From JAMBLL01 sp964460075 (GTDB lineage: Bacteria > Actinomycetota > Acidimicrobiia > Spongiisociales > UBA5794): DNA of 64,000 nucleotides. Shown here piece by piece: positions 43,271 through 52,227 of this stretch. Location: assembly GCA_964460075.1 (NCBI GenBank), contig CAYWPC010000005.1, positions 34,117-98,116 on the forward strand. Reading direction: 5' to 3'. The notes under the pieces were generated by a model that did not search any database, was not told the DNA's origin, and saw nothing but the letters and a program-made list of their open reading frames with translations. A program made the position numbers and the translations under genes. Positions within the stretch are counted from its first letter, which is position 1, and each line of letters begins with the position of its first letter.

Positions 43271-44107
43271 TCAGCTGTCCGATGGGGCGAATGCCCGAAC
43301 CTCGATGGCTCCTGTGTTTCCGCCTGTCGATGACACCACTTCGAATCTGAGCACCCGGCCGGTGAACACTGCATCGGCGAACCGAGTGTCGCTCGGATCA
43401 CCCGCAGGGAACGGGCCAAGCGTTTCGCCGCCGTCGACCGTCACCGTGTACTCGGTGGTAGTCGCCGTTCCGTCGCCCATCGTGCGCGTTATGAACTCGA
43501 CGCCGATGACCTGGCGCTGCGATCCGAGATCGATCTCGATGTAGGCGTCATCACCGTTGCCCTTGGTCGCCCACTCACTTGACATGTCTCCATCGACAGC
43601 GTTCTCGCCGGACCAAGCCGCGGAGAACGTCGAACTCACCTCAACGACCCTGGCACCCCTGGCAATGTTCTCACCGTGGTCACCCATGCCAACGCCACCA
43701 CCTGACGGCGCCTCTGGAAGTGTGAACGTCGATATCGGACTCTGGTACAAAGCCCCGTCGGCGGTCGCTCCCTGCACCCGGAACGAATACGTCTTCCCAG
43801 GCTCGGCACCCACCAGGACAACCTCGTGGCGGTTGTGTGCCCCGCCCGCCATGTCGAGATCGGTGCCGATGGTTCCCAACGCATCGGTTTCGCCCCAGGC
43901 GATCGAGCACACGGCTTCGATGTTCGTCGTGACCTGCATCCTCGCCACACCGCCGGCGTCCACGGTGAACTCGAAGTCGCTCGACTGAATCTCCCCGAAG
44001 TCGCGTACGTTGGTGTCCCCACTGGAACTCGAACAGGCCGCAGCAACGAGTGCGATCGACATCAAGAGAGCCAGGAAGGCAAAACGATGGCGCTTGGATC
44101 TCTGCAT
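43271..44107 (-). CDS. Lipoprotein with F5/8 type C (discoidin-like) domain
   Basis: This 278-residue exported protein has a basic start (MQRSKRHRF), a hydrophobic core and lipobox LVAAAC at about residue 25. A fibronectin-III-like region follows (AEPGKTYSFRVQGATADG), then a C-terminal F5/8 type C/discoidin fold (ENAVDGDMSSEWATKGNGDDAYIEIDLG ... VLRFEVVSSTGGNTGAIEVRAF). Such domains bind carbohydrates or surfaces. It sits between the two transsulfuration genes but has no obvious metabolic tie to them. Confidence 0.85.
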   Translation of the reverse strand: MQRSKRHRFAFLALLMSIALVAAACSSSSGDTNVRDFGEIQSSDFEFTVDAGGVARMQVTTNIEAVCSIAWGETDALGTIGTDLDMAGGAHNRHEVVLVGAEPGKTYSFRVQGATADGALYQSPISTFTLPEAPSGGGVGMGDHGENIARGARVVEVSSTFSAAWSGENAVDGDMSSEWATKGNGDDAYIEIDLGSQRQVIGVEFITRTMGDGTATTTEYTVTVDGGETLGPFPAGDPSDTRFADAVFTGRVLRFEVVSSTGGNTGAIEVRAFAPSDS

Positions 44108-44137
44108 GGTGCTCTGCCCCCGGACTGCTTGGTCGAA

Positions 44138-44162
44138 ACGAGTCGATGCGATATCGACTCGT
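44138..44162 (-). terminator. Hairpin between cbs-like gene and lipoprotein gene
   Basis: A perfect ten-bp inverted repeat ACGAGTCGAT with a five-base loop is followed on the minus strand by TTT. It lies about 90 bases after the cbs-like stop and 30 bases before the lipoprotein start, so it could end the cbs-like transcript or serve as an operator. Confidence 0.5.
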
Positions 44163-44250
44163 CACTTGTCATCTCACCAACGTTCGACAATGAACATAGT
44201 TCCCATCATGGAGCGTCGGGAACCCCGACGAAGCCTGGCGCAAGGCTGGA

Positions 44251-45210
44251 TCACCCTGATTGGAGACCGAATCCTTGATCTTTCATCCACTCATCGTTGA
44301 AGATCTTCGACAGGTAGCTACGACCTGAATCTGGGAGAATCACAACGACGAGTTCGCTCGGGTGCTCCGTGGCGACCCGAACCGCACCAACAACCGCCAT
44401 GCCACATGATCCTCCGACCAACAGTCCTTCCTCTGCCGCGAGCCGCCTGGTCATGAGAAACGCGTCCTCATCACCGACCATCTCATAGCCGTCAACCAAG
44501 TCCTTATCAAAAGTCTCTGGCCAGAAATCTTCACCAACGCCTTCGATGAGGTAGGTCGTCACCTCATCGAAGGATGCTGCTGTGTAGATCGAGCCCTTCG
44601 GATCGACACCGATCACGGTGAGGTCGGCATTCTTCGACTTGAGGTACTTCGCCGTTCCAGAGATCGTTCCTCCCGTACCCACGCCCGCTACCAGGATGCC
44701 GATCCCACCGTCCGTCTGATCCCAGATCTCGGGTCCTGTCGACGCTACGTGCGCCTGGGGGTTCGCTGGGTTGGAGTACTGATCAGGCCGGTAGTGCCCC
44801 GGCCTCTGCGAGAGCTCGTTGGCAACCGAGTAGTACGAAGTCGGATCCTCGGGTTGGACGTCCGTCGGGCATACGACCACTTCGGCCCCGTAAGCCTCGA
44901 GAAGATCCCTCTTCTCCTTGGACTGCTTGTCCTGCATGACACAGATGAGCTTGTACCCCTTGATCGATGCCACCATTGCAAGCCCTACGCCGGTGTTGCC
45001 TGAGGTTGGCTCGACGATTGTGTCGCCAGAGTGCAGCCACCCATTCTGCTCGGCCCGTTCGATCATCCCAAGACCGATGCGGTCCTTTATCGAACCGCCA
45101 GGGTTCATGTACTCGACCTTCGCGACGAGGTTGCCCTGTGGGTGAAGACGCGACAATCGCACGAGCGGGGTGCGCCCAATTGCCTCGACGATGTTCTCAT
45201 AGATATCCAT
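44251..45210 (-). CDS. cbs: Cystathionine beta-synthase-like PLP enzyme
   Basis: This 319-residue fold-type II PLP enzyme condenses a serine derivative with a thiol. K42 in NPGGSIKDRIG is the PLP lysine, PTSGNTGVGLA is the substrate loop and GVGTGGTISGT the phosphate loop. The LSKIFNDEWMKDQGF end is typical of actinobacterial Cbs rather than CysK; the regulatory CBS domains are absent. ATG 45208-45210 matches family starts (MDIYENIVEAIGRTPLV). It is divergent from the ABC exporter genes. Confidence 0.9.
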   Translation of the reverse strand: MDIYENIVEAIGRTPLVRLSRLHPQGNLVAKVEYMNPGGSIKDRIGLGMIERAEQNGWLHSGDTIVEPTSGNTGVGLAMVASIKGYKLICVMQDKQSKEKRDLLEAYGAEVVVCPTDVQPEDPTSYYSVANELSQRPGHYRPDQYSNPANPQAHVASTGPEIWDQTDGGIGILVAGVGTGGTISGTAKYLKSKNADLTVIGVDPKGSIYTAASFDEVTTYLIEGVGEDFWPETFDKDLVDGYEMVGDEDAFLMTRRLAAEEGLLVGGSCGMAVVGAVRVATEHPSELVVVILPDSGRSYLSKIFNDEWMKDQGFGLQSG

Positions 45211-45335
45211 ACCTTGAGGGTAACGGAGGTGCCGGAGGCGTACGCAACAACTGCCGCGGTTCCCTTGGCACTGCCCGGGTATCACCACAAAGTCGACCGA
45301 CTGCTTCGCGACACCGCACCTCTAGGGTTCTCCCC

Positions 45336-46262
45336 ATGTCTGATGTCCTTATACAGGCTCGCGCGCTCGAGAAACGGTTCGGAGACTTTGTTGCCGTCGA
45401 CGGCATCGACTTCGACGTGTACAAAGGTGAGGCGTTCGGCTTTCTTGGTCCCAATGGAGCAGGGAAGACATCGACGATGCGCATGATCGGTGCAGTTAGC
45501 CCGATCACTGGGGGCAATCTGTCTGTTCTCGGTCTCGACCCCATGACCCAAGGGCCAGAATTGCGCGCAAGGCTCGGCGTCGTCCCACAGGAGAACAATC
45601 TCGATGAGGAGTTGACGCTCTACGACAACCTCATGATGTACGGACGCTATTTCGATCTTCCACGGTCCATCATCAAGGACCGTATCACCGAATTGCTTGA
45701 TTTCGTCCAGCTAACAGACAAGAGAACCGCCAAGGTCAGTGCGCTCTCAGGTGGCATGAAACGACGCGTGATCATCGCACGAGGCCTCATCAACAACCCG
45801 GACTTGTTCATCCTCGACGAGCCGACCACTGGCCTCGACCCCCAAGCCAGGCACGTGCTGTGGGATCGGTTATATCGCCTCAAACAACAGGGCGTCACAT
45901 TGATCATCACCACCCACTACATGGACGAGGCCGAGCAACTGTGCGACCGCCTCGTCGTCATGGACAAAGGGATGATCGTTGCGGAAGGGTCACCAAAGGG
46001 TCTCATCGAGGAGCACACACCGCGCGATGTCATCGAGCTTCGGTTCCCTGTTGGTGTGCTCGAGACACTTGACGAGCAGATCGAGGACCTGTCGGACAGA
46101 ACCGAGATCCTCGCCGACCGTGCCCTCGTGTACACAGACGACGCAGAACGCACCGTCAAAGTGATCACCGACTCCCACCTCAAGCCAGAGACGATTCTCG
46201 AGCGAAGATCCACTCTTGAGGACGTATTCCTCCGGCTCACCGGACGAACCCTGGTCGAATAG
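45336..46262 (+). CDS. ABC exporter ATP-binding protein
   Basis: This 308-residue ATPase of the ABC-2/DrrA-NodI type has Walker A GPNGAGKTS, signature LSGGMKRRVIIARGL and Walker B LFILDEPTTGLDP. Its C-terminal domain after residue 225 is typical of this exporter class. ATG 45336 matches the family start (MSDVLIQARALEKRFG). It overlaps the first permease gene by one base; the two permeases that follow complete a three-gene exporter. Substrate unknown; lipid, polysaccharide or drug are possible. Confidence 0.93.
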   Translation: MSDVLIQARALEKRFGDFVAVDGIDFDVYKGEAFGFLGPNGAGKTSTMRMIGAVSPITGGNLSVLGLDPMTQGPELRARLGVVPQENNLDEELTLYDNLMMYGRYFDLPRSIIKDRITELLDFVQLTDKRTAKVSALSGGMKRRVIIARGLINNPDLFILDEPTTGLDPQARHVLWDRLYRLKQQGVTLIITTHYMDEAEQLCDRLVVMDKGMIVAEGSPKGLIEEHTPRDVIELRFPVGVLETLDEQIEDLSDRTEILADRALVYTDDAERTVKVITDSHLKPETILERRSTLEDVFLRLTGRTLVE

Positions 46263-47038
46263 TGGCTACCCCCCTCTCACTGCGAGTGTTCGAAGCAGAG
46301 GCGCGTATCTACCGCGGCGTGTGGCGCGGATCGGTCTTCACCAGTTTCTTCAACCCGGTTCTCTACCTGCTCGCCATGGGCATCGGTCTCGGCGCACTCG
46401 TCGACGCCAACCTCCCCGGCGGTGTGGAAGGTGTCGGATACCTCACCTTCCTGGCGCCAGGTCTTTTGGTCGCGACAGCCATGCAGACAGGCGCGGGTGA
46501 GGGAGCGTGGAAGGTCATGGCTGGCATCAAGTGGCAGGAGACATGGAAGGCTCGGCTAGCAACGCCGATAGGCGTTCCAAGCCTCCTTCTCGGGCACATC
46601 CTGTGGTCCACTGCTCGAGTCTTGATGGTATCGATCATCTTCGCCTTCGTCATGGCGGCGTTCCGTGTCGCACCGCTCCTCCAATCGCTCCTGGCCGTTG
46701 GACCGGCGTTGCTTGTCGGCGCAGCCATGCTCGCCGGCACGACGGCGTTTACGGTACGACTCGAGAACCAGGCTGGGCTGCCGATGTACTTCCGGTTCGT
46801 CGTACTGCCCTTATTCCTGTTCTCTGGCGCCTTCTTCCCGATCGCCCAACTCCCCGGATGGCTCCAACCGGCTGCAATAGCAACGCCGATCTACCACGGC
46901 GTCGAACTCGCCAGGGCGATCGTCGTTGGAACGACGCCCGCTGTCACTTGGTGGATCAGCGTTGCCTACCTCGCAACGTTCATCGTTGTCGGTTCAGTGA
47001 TCTCCGTCGTACCTATGAGGAGAAGACTCTCCCCATGA
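46262..47038 (+). CDS. ABC-2 type exporter permease, first subunit
   Basis: This 258-residue protein has six predicted membrane helices and the ABC-2 pattern, including FFNPVLYLLAMGIGLG near residue 30, WQETWKARLATPI in the cytoplasmic loop and LPLFLFSGAFFPIAQLPGWLQ near residue 180. It begins at a GTG overlapping the ATPase stop and itself overlaps the second permease by four bases (ATGA). It probably forms a heterodimer with the next gene product. Confidence 0.9.
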   Translation: MATPLSLRVFEAEARIYRGVWRGSVFTSFFNPVLYLLAMGIGLGALVDANLPGGVEGVGYLTFLAPGLLVATAMQTGAGEGAWKVMAGIKWQETWKARLATPIGVPSLLLGHILWSTARVLMVSIIFAFVMAAFRVAPLLQSLLAVGPALLVGAAMLAGTTAFTVRLENQAGLPMYFRFVVLPLFLFSGAFFPIAQLPGWLQPAAIATPIYHGVELARAIVVGTTPAVTWWISVAYLATFIVVGSVISVVPMRRRLSP

Positions 47039-47838
47039 CGGCACACACACTGACATCACGGGTCGTGCCACCGATCCATCGACGATGGCGAGGCAGGTAT
47101 CTCATCGAGCGCAACATCGTTGCGACGAAGTCCTTCTGGCCGGTGCTGCTCTCGGGATTCTTCGAGCCTGTCTTCTATCTGTTCGCGGTCGGCGTGGGGG
47201 TCGGAAGGCTCGCGGGGGCGGTCACCTTCGGTGGAGATCCGGTCTCGTACACGGCATTCGTCGCGCCTGCGATGCTGGCTGCGTCCGCGATGAACGGTGC
47301 CGTGTTCGAGTCGACGAACATCTTCTTCAAGCTCAAGTACGGAAAGATCTATGAGGGAGTACTCGCAACTCCGGTGGAGCCGATAGACGTCGCATCCGGC
47401 GAGATAGGGTGGACGCTTGCTCGGGGCGCGATGTACTCCGCAGCCTTCCTCCTGGTCATGGCTGTTATGGGCCTCATCGAGTCACCTCTCGGTATCCTCG
47501 CCTTCCCCGCGACAATCCTCATCGGCTTCGCGTTCGGGGCGGCCGGAACGGCTGCGGTGACGTGGATGCGCACATGGCAGGACCTCGACCTGATCACGCT
47601 CATCACGCTGCCGCTCTTCCTGTTCTCTGCAACGTTTTACCCGCTCGACGTATACCCAGACTTCATCCGAGTGCTCACCTGGGTGTCCCCGCTATACCAC
47701 GGCGTCGTCCTCACCCGTGGGCTGACCCTCGGGGTCCTCGATTGGACGATGCTGATCAATGTCGCCTACCTGCTCGCTCTCGGGATTGCAGGATCTCTGA
47801 TCACGGCGAGACGCATCGGGAACCTTTTACACGTCTAG
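47035..47838 (+). CDS. ABC-2 type exporter permease, second subunit
   Basis: This 267-residue protein is a paralogue of the preceding permease: SGFFEPVFYLFAVGVGVG, YGKIYEGVLATPVEPIDV and LPLFLFSATFYPLDVYPDFIR match its pattern. Nodulation protein NodJ-like transporters have this form. The ATG at 47035 overlaps the previous stop; the longer open frame upstream runs inside that gene in another frame. It is the last gene of the exporter operon. Confidence 0.9.
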   Translation: MTAHTLTSRVVPPIHRRWRGRYLIERNIVATKSFWPVLLSGFFEPVFYLFAVGVGVGRLAGAVTFGGDPVSYTAFVAPAMLAASAMNGAVFESTNIFFKLKYGKIYEGVLATPVEPIDVASGEIGWTLARGAMYSAAFLLVMAVMGLIESPLGILAFPATILIGFAFGAAGTAAVTWMRTWQDLDLITLITLPLFLFSATFYPLDVYPDFIRVLTWVSPLYHGVVLTRGLTLGVLDWTMLINVAYLLALGIAGSLITARRIGNLLHV

Positions 47839-47919
47839 CCGAACCGGGTGCACACCCACACGAGTTGACCCTCGAAGGAGGGCAAAGTACGTTTGTCGCA
47901 GCAAGAGGGGAGAGTATCG

Positions 47920-48546
47920 ATGAACCGTCTACTCGTATTGGTTTCCGCACTCGTACTCGTCGCCGCAGCGTGCTCATCATCGAGTGAGACCGCAAGCGAG
48001 ACACCGACAACCACGTCCGCCGCGTCGACCGCAACAACACAGCCGACAACGACACAGCCACCGACAACGACACAGCCACCACAGACAACTTCTACGGCTG
48101 CTCCCACGACGACGGTCAACGCTGGTGCGGCAGCACTCGCCTCCCTCGCCGGAACGTATGGTGGTTCATGGACGAACACAACGTTCGGATCGACAGGTGC
48201 CATTGCCATGACGCTCGATGTCTCAGACACGAGCGACGTCACCATTGACATCGACATCGACGGCTTCGTCTTCGGGGCATCCAACCCGGATGCTGAGACG
48301 TACACCTTCCCAGGTTCGGCCCTTGGGACCGGAGCTACTTTCGCCTCTCCAACGTTTGGACCTACGACGATCTCGGCATCGATCGACGGAACGTTCATGC
48401 TCGAGGCCAGCGAGGTTCCCGATCCAGGGATCGAGTCCATCGTCATGGTAGGGAGGGCGACAGGTACCGGCTTCGTCGGTGAATACACGATCGTCTTCAC
48501 AGGAGGCGGTGGGGCCGAAGGAACCTTCGATATGGGAACCACATAG
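47920..48546 (+). CDS. Lipoprotein with Thr/Pro/Gln-rich linker, unknown function
   Basis: This 208-residue exported protein starts MNRLLVLVSALVLVAAAC, with the lipobox Cys at residue 18. A low-complexity linker of TTTQPP repeats (about residues 35-65) spans the wall-proximal space, and a beta-rich domain follows with YGGSWTNTTFGSTGAIAMTLDVSD. The ATG at 47920 has GGGGAG upstream and removes nine unrelated codons. The domain is not recognised; it resembles small beta-barrel surface proteins in composition only. Confidence 0.75.
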   Translation: MNRLLVLVSALVLVAAACSSSSETASETPTTTSAASTATTQPTTTQPPTTTQPPQTTSTAAPTTTVNAGAAALASLAGTYGGSWTNTTFGSTGAIAMTLDVSDTSDVTIDIDIDGFVFGASNPDAETYTFPGSALGTGATFASPTFGPTTISASIDGTFMLEASEVPDPGIESIVMVGRATGTGFVGEYTIVFTGGGGAEGTFDMGTT

Positions 48547-48675
48547 CGGCCCTCGGAGCGCACCGCTGCGCAGCGGCGACCGTCCCGCAACACCGGATGC
48601 GGCGTAGTCCTGGTCCCTGACAGGGCAAGCCGGTGCTCTGGACTGGCCGCGTCGATATTCACGAATCGTGTCTCC

Positions 48676-48696
48676 ATCCCCCTGGGGGTGGGGTAA
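48676..48696. promoter_or_regulatory. Candidate CsoR operator (C/G-tract palindrome)
   Basis: The stretch CCCCCTGGGGGTGGGGTA, ten bases before the csoR ATG, has the C-tract/G-tract form of CsoR-type operators, which overlap their own promoters. Autoregulation is inferred from form and position. Confidence 0.5.
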
Positions 48697-48706
48697 CCTT
48701 CGATAC

Positions 48707-48997
48707 ATGAAGACCGAGCACAAGTCATCTGCTCTCAACCGCTTGAAGACCGTGCGCGGACACCTCGATGCGGTGATACGCATGGTTGACGAGGAGCGTT
48801 ACTGCCTCGAAGTCATGAAGCAGGTGTCGGCACTTCAGGGCTCACTCGAGGGTGTCAATAGGGTTCTGCTCCAGAACCATATCGAGACGTGCGTCCTCGA
48901 ACACGTGCACGCAGGAAACTCCGAACATGTGGTCGACGAACTGCTTGAAACTCTGCGTTACGCTCCCGTTCCCTCAGCCGAGCAGAGCAAGCCCTAA
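48707..48997 (+). CDS. csoR: CsoR-family metal-sensing repressor
   Basis: This 96-residue all-helical repressor has the copper-site residues C33, H58 and C62 in RYCLEVM and LQNHIETC, with the same spacing as the Cu(I) site of CsoR (25 and 4 residues). Copper binding would release it from DNA. The ATG at 48707 is preceded by a C/G-tract palindrome. No copper exporter or CopZ is adjacent; a CopD-like gene lies 3.5 kb downstream. RcnR-type alternatives are less likely because the N-terminal His ligand is absent. Confidence 0.9.
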   Translation: MKTEHKSSALNRLKTVRGHLDAVIRMVDEERYCLEVMKQVSALQGSLEGVNRVLLQNHIETCVLEHVHAGNSEHVVDELLETLRYAPVPSAEQSKP

Positions 48998-49076
48998 GAC
49001 GACACACCACACGACGACTCGCGTAACAACCGGGACCGTCGTTAAGCGAAGCGCGGCGTGCAAGTAGGGTCACGGG

Positions 49077-51098
49077 ATGGCCAACCGCCTTGCTGACGCA
49101 ACCTCACCGTACCTGCTCCAACATCAGGACAATCCCGTCAACTGGTTCGAGTGGGAGGACGAGGCGTTCACCCAAGCACACGAGCGCGATGTGCCGGTGA
49201 TCTTGTCCGTCGGCTACTCATCGTGCCACTGGTGTCACGTTATGGCACACGAGTCCTTCGAGGACGAAGAAACTGCTGCCTACATGAACGAGCAGTTCGT
49301 GAGCATCAAGGTCGACCGCGAGGAACGCCCCGATGTCGACCGCGTATACATGGACGCGGTGACGTCAATGATGGGTCACGGTGGCTGGCCGATGACCGTG
49401 TTCCTTACACCCGACGCGAAACCAATCTTCGCGGGAACATATTTTCCGAAGACAAGAACGGCACACCACCCTTCGTTCATGGACGTCATGACTGCTGTCC
49501 TCGAAATCTGGGATACGGACCGTGCAGGTGCGATCGCGCAGGCTGACCATATTGCAGAGATGATCGGCCAGTCGACCGCCGCCGAGTCGCATCTCCCACA
49601 GATGCACGACCTCGACCGGGCTGTTTTCACGCTCTTGCAAATGTTCGACCAAGCCAATGGTGGATTCGGTCGTGCACCCAAGTTCCCCCAGGTGCCAACC
49701 CTCGAGTTCCTCGTTCGGATGGCAGCACTTCGGCGAGAAACTGAAGCCGGCCGGGTCGCAGCCACCATGCTGATCAAGGCACTCACTGCAATGGCGAACG
49801 GAGGGATCTACGATCACCTCTTCGGTGGCTTCGCTCGATACTCGGTTGACGCCCAGTGGGAGATTCCTCATTTCGAGAAGATGCTCTACGACAACGCCCT
49901 TCTCGCCCGGATGTATCTCAGAGCGTGGCAGGTGACGGGCATCGACCGATTCGCCGATATCTCCAGGGAAGTCCTTGACTATCTCGACGGCAGAATGGCA
50001 GACATATCCGGTGGTCTCCATTCGGCCGAGGATGCAGACTCCGAGGGTATGGAGGGCAAGTTCGCCGTGTGGGCATGGGACGAACTCGGCGCCGTGCTCG
50101 GAGACGACCGCGCTCTTGCGGCTGCGATCTATGGAGCAACGCCGCAAGGCAACTTCGGAGGTGCCAACAATCTGCACCGACGCACCGACATCGTTGCCGT
50201 CTCGAGTGAGACGGGCCTGAGCGTCGGAGAACTGAGGGTCGCGCGCGATCGAATAGATGAACGGTTGCGCACAGCGCGCTCCAAACGCATACCACCAGGA
50301 CGCGACGACAAGATCGTCACGGCATGGAACGGTCTCGCTCTTCGTGCTTTCGCCGAAGCTGGCGTCGTTCTCGACGAACCTCGATACTCAGCACGTGCAA
50401 TTGCCATCGCCGAGTTTCTACTCGGTCACGCCTCACCCGGAGGTGAGCTCGTGCGCTCCTGGAGGGATAGGCCGGGCCACCAAGCCTTTGCAGACGATCT
50501 CGCGTCGACGGCGCTCGGCCTGTACACCTTGTTCGGGACAACGGGCGAAGAGCGGTGGTTCACGTCGGCGGAGTCGATGGTCGGAACCCTCCGTAGTCAT
50601 TTCGCCGACCCCAATGGCGGCTTCTTCGCCACACGCGGGGACGCCGACGATCTGATAGCGCGGCCGAAGAACACTCAGGACAACCCGACGCCCAGCGATA
50701 ATTCGCTAGCACTCGAAGCACTGCTGGTGCACAGTGCGTTGACTGGTGACCGCGAATCGACCATCGAACTCGAAGCGTCGATGCGCATACTCACTGGCGA
50801 TGCCCTATCGAACCCGGCGTTTGGTGGCTACACGCTCGCCGTTTGGCTCACACACATCGCCGGTGTACGGGAAGTGGCAATCGTCGGATCACCATCGCAA
50901 CGTGCCGAACTTGTTCGGCCAATCTGGGGGGCCTTCCGACCCGACGTCGTACTCGCCACGGGCGACGGTTCGGCCACTTCCGTCCCGCTCCTTGCAGATC
51001 GCAGCGCCGGAGACACAGGCCTTGCGTACATATGTAAGGGTCTCGTGTGCGACCTCCCCGTTGCCACACCCGAGGACGTCGTCAAAGCTCTAGCGTAA
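49077..51098 (+). CDS. DUF255/thioredoxin-domain protein (YyaL/SPATA20-like)
   Basis: This 673-residue cytoplasmic protein starts with a thioredoxin-like domain (RLADATSPYLLQHQDNPVNWFEW, YSSCHWCHVMAHESF with C50 and C53, DREERPDVD and GHGGWPMTVFLTP), followed by an alpha/alpha-barrel domain similar to N-acylglucosamine epimerases (IYDHLFGGFARYSVD). This is the conserved YyaL/SPATA20 arrangement. Its reaction is not established. It starts 79 bases after csoR and is followed by the PAC2 gene. Confidence 0.92.
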   Translation: MANRLADATSPYLLQHQDNPVNWFEWEDEAFTQAHERDVPVILSVGYSSCHWCHVMAHESFEDEETAAYMNEQFVSIKVDREERPDVDRVYMDAVTSMMGHGGWPMTVFLTPDAKPIFAGTYFPKTRTAHHPSFMDVMTAVLEIWDTDRAGAIAQADHIAEMIGQSTAAESHLPQMHDLDRAVFTLLQMFDQANGGFGRAPKFPQVPTLEFLVRMAALRRETEAGRVAATMLIKALTAMANGGIYDHLFGGFARYSVDAQWEIPHFEKMLYDNALLARMYLRAWQVTGIDRFADISREVLDYLDGRMADISGGLHSAEDADSEGMEGKFAVWAWDELGAVLGDDRALAAAIYGATPQGNFGGANNLHRRTDIVAVSSETGLSVGELRVARDRIDERLRTARSKRIPPGRDDKIVTAWNGLALRAFAEAGVVLDEPRYSARAIAIAEFLLGHASPGGELVRSWRDRPGHQAFADDLASTALGLYTLFGTTGEERWFTSAESMVGTLRSHFADPNGGFFATRGDADDLIARPKNTQDNPTPSDNSLALEALLVHSALTGDRESTIELEASMRILTGDALSNPAFGGYTLAVWLTHIAGVREVAIVGSPSQRAELVRPIWGAFRPDVVLATGDGSATSVPLLADRSAGDTGLAYICKGLVCDLPVATPEDVVKALA

Positions 51099-51160
51099 GT
51101 TGGGAAGCACTGCTCGTGGGCAGGGAAAATCAATCCGGGTATCCCTGTACGCTTCCCTTC

Positions 51161-52063
51161 ATGGACGTCATCCGCCGCCTCGCCGAACCGAATCTTCGAC
51201 GCCCGGTGGCCGTCGTCGCCTTCGGAGGTTGGAACGACGCCTGCGACGTTGGCTCCACAGCGGCAGAGTTCATCATCGACGCCCACAGCGACACAACGGT
51301 GCTAGCGGAGATCGAGCCTGATCCGTTCTACGACTTCCAGCAGCACCGTCCGACAATCGAGATTCGCGACGGAGTCTCTCGGGCTCTGACATGGCCGAGG
51401 CTACGTTTCACGGCGCTCCCGAGACCCAAAGACGGTCGCGACATCGTCGTTGTCAGCGGCCCTGAGCCGAACTTTAAGTGGAAAACGTTCTCGCGAAGCA
51501 TCGTCGACGTGCTTGCTTCCCTTGACGTCGAAGAGGTGATCCTCATCGGTGCATACGTGGCGGCGGTCAGCCACACCGCCACCATCACACTGTCTGGTGT
51601 TGGCAGCGACTCGGTGAGTGTGATCCGTTCAGGACTCGACTCAGCGAACTACAGCGGCCCAACCGGAATCGTAGGCGTTGTGCAGGGGGCGTGTAAAGAG
51701 GTTGGCATCCGGTCGCTCTCGATGTGGGCACCCACGCCTCCGTATCTCAGCGGCAACCCGTTTCCGAAGGCTGTTCTTGCGTTGGTCGAGAAGGTCTCTG
51801 ACATCACGAACCTCCACATCGACACATCCGAACTGATTGCGGTGGATGCCGAGTACACCCAGAAAGTCGACGATGCTCTTGAGGACGCCGGCTCCGACGT
51901 TGCCGAGTATCTCGATGAGATCTCGGCGTACGACGAGCCATTTCTCGGCTCTCTCCTGGGAGATGCAGCCGATTCTGACGAGCCACAAATCCCGAGTCTC
52001 GACCCCGAGCGAGCGGATGCGCTGGTCGATGAGATCGTCAAGTTCCTCGAAGGTGACGCCTAG
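51161..52063 (+). CDS. PAC2-family protein
   Basis: This 300-residue protein has the PAC2 (proteasome assembly chaperone 2-like) fold: VAVVAFGGWNDACDVGSTAAEFII at the start, DFQQHRPTIEI, VVSGPEPNFKWKTFSRSIVD and the GAYVAAVSHT region. Actinobacterial PAC2 proteins are linked to proteasome-bearing organisms, but function is not proven. The C-terminal tail is acidic. The ATG at 51161 matches family N-termini. Its TAG stop lies inside the CTAG target site of the MITE-like element that separates it from the next gene. Confidence 0.9.
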   Translation: MDVIRRLAEPNLRRPVAVVAFGGWNDACDVGSTAAEFIIDAHSDTTVLAEIEPDPFYDFQQHRPTIEIRDGVSRALTWPRLRFTALPRPKDGRDIVVVSGPEPNFKWKTFSRSIVDVLASLDVEEVILIGAYVAAVSHTATITLSGVGSDSVSVIRSGLDSANYSGPTGIVGVVQGACKEVGIRSLSMWAPTPPYLSGNPFPKAVLALVEKVSDITNLHIDTSELIAVDAEYTQKVDDALEDAGSDVAEYLDEISAYDEPFLGSLLGDAADSDEPQIPSLDPERADALVDEIVKFLEGDA

Positions 52064-52220
52064 TGGTCCGTCACGGATTTGGCACCTGGACATCTGCGAG
52101 GTATCGACGTCTCCTGCCTGGGCCGCATAACGAAGGCGTATCGCTGGACGCGTCGAGGCGGAGGACGATGCCAGAGACATCGAAAACCGGGGACACGATG
52201 ATTGTTTCTGTGACAGACCA
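52064..52220. mobile_element. MITE-like non-coding element with terminal inverted repeats and CTAG duplication
   Basis: A 157-bp segment is bounded by inverted repeats TGGTCCGTCACGG (52064-52076) and CTGTGACAGACCA (52208-52220), which match at 11 of 13 positions. CTAG flanks both sides (52060-52063 and 52221-52224), as expected for a four-base target duplication. No ORF fills it. Removing the element leaves the PAC2 stop three bases before the next gene's GTG. It is therefore a MITE or an IS-derived internal-deletion remnant. Confidence 0.7.
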
Positions 52221-52227
52221 CTAGATC

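Noticed and set aside
47835..48728. Minus-strand frame opposite the Thr-rich lipoprotein
   Set aside because: The repetitive linker opens all frames; the plus-strand protein has a lipobox and ribosome site.
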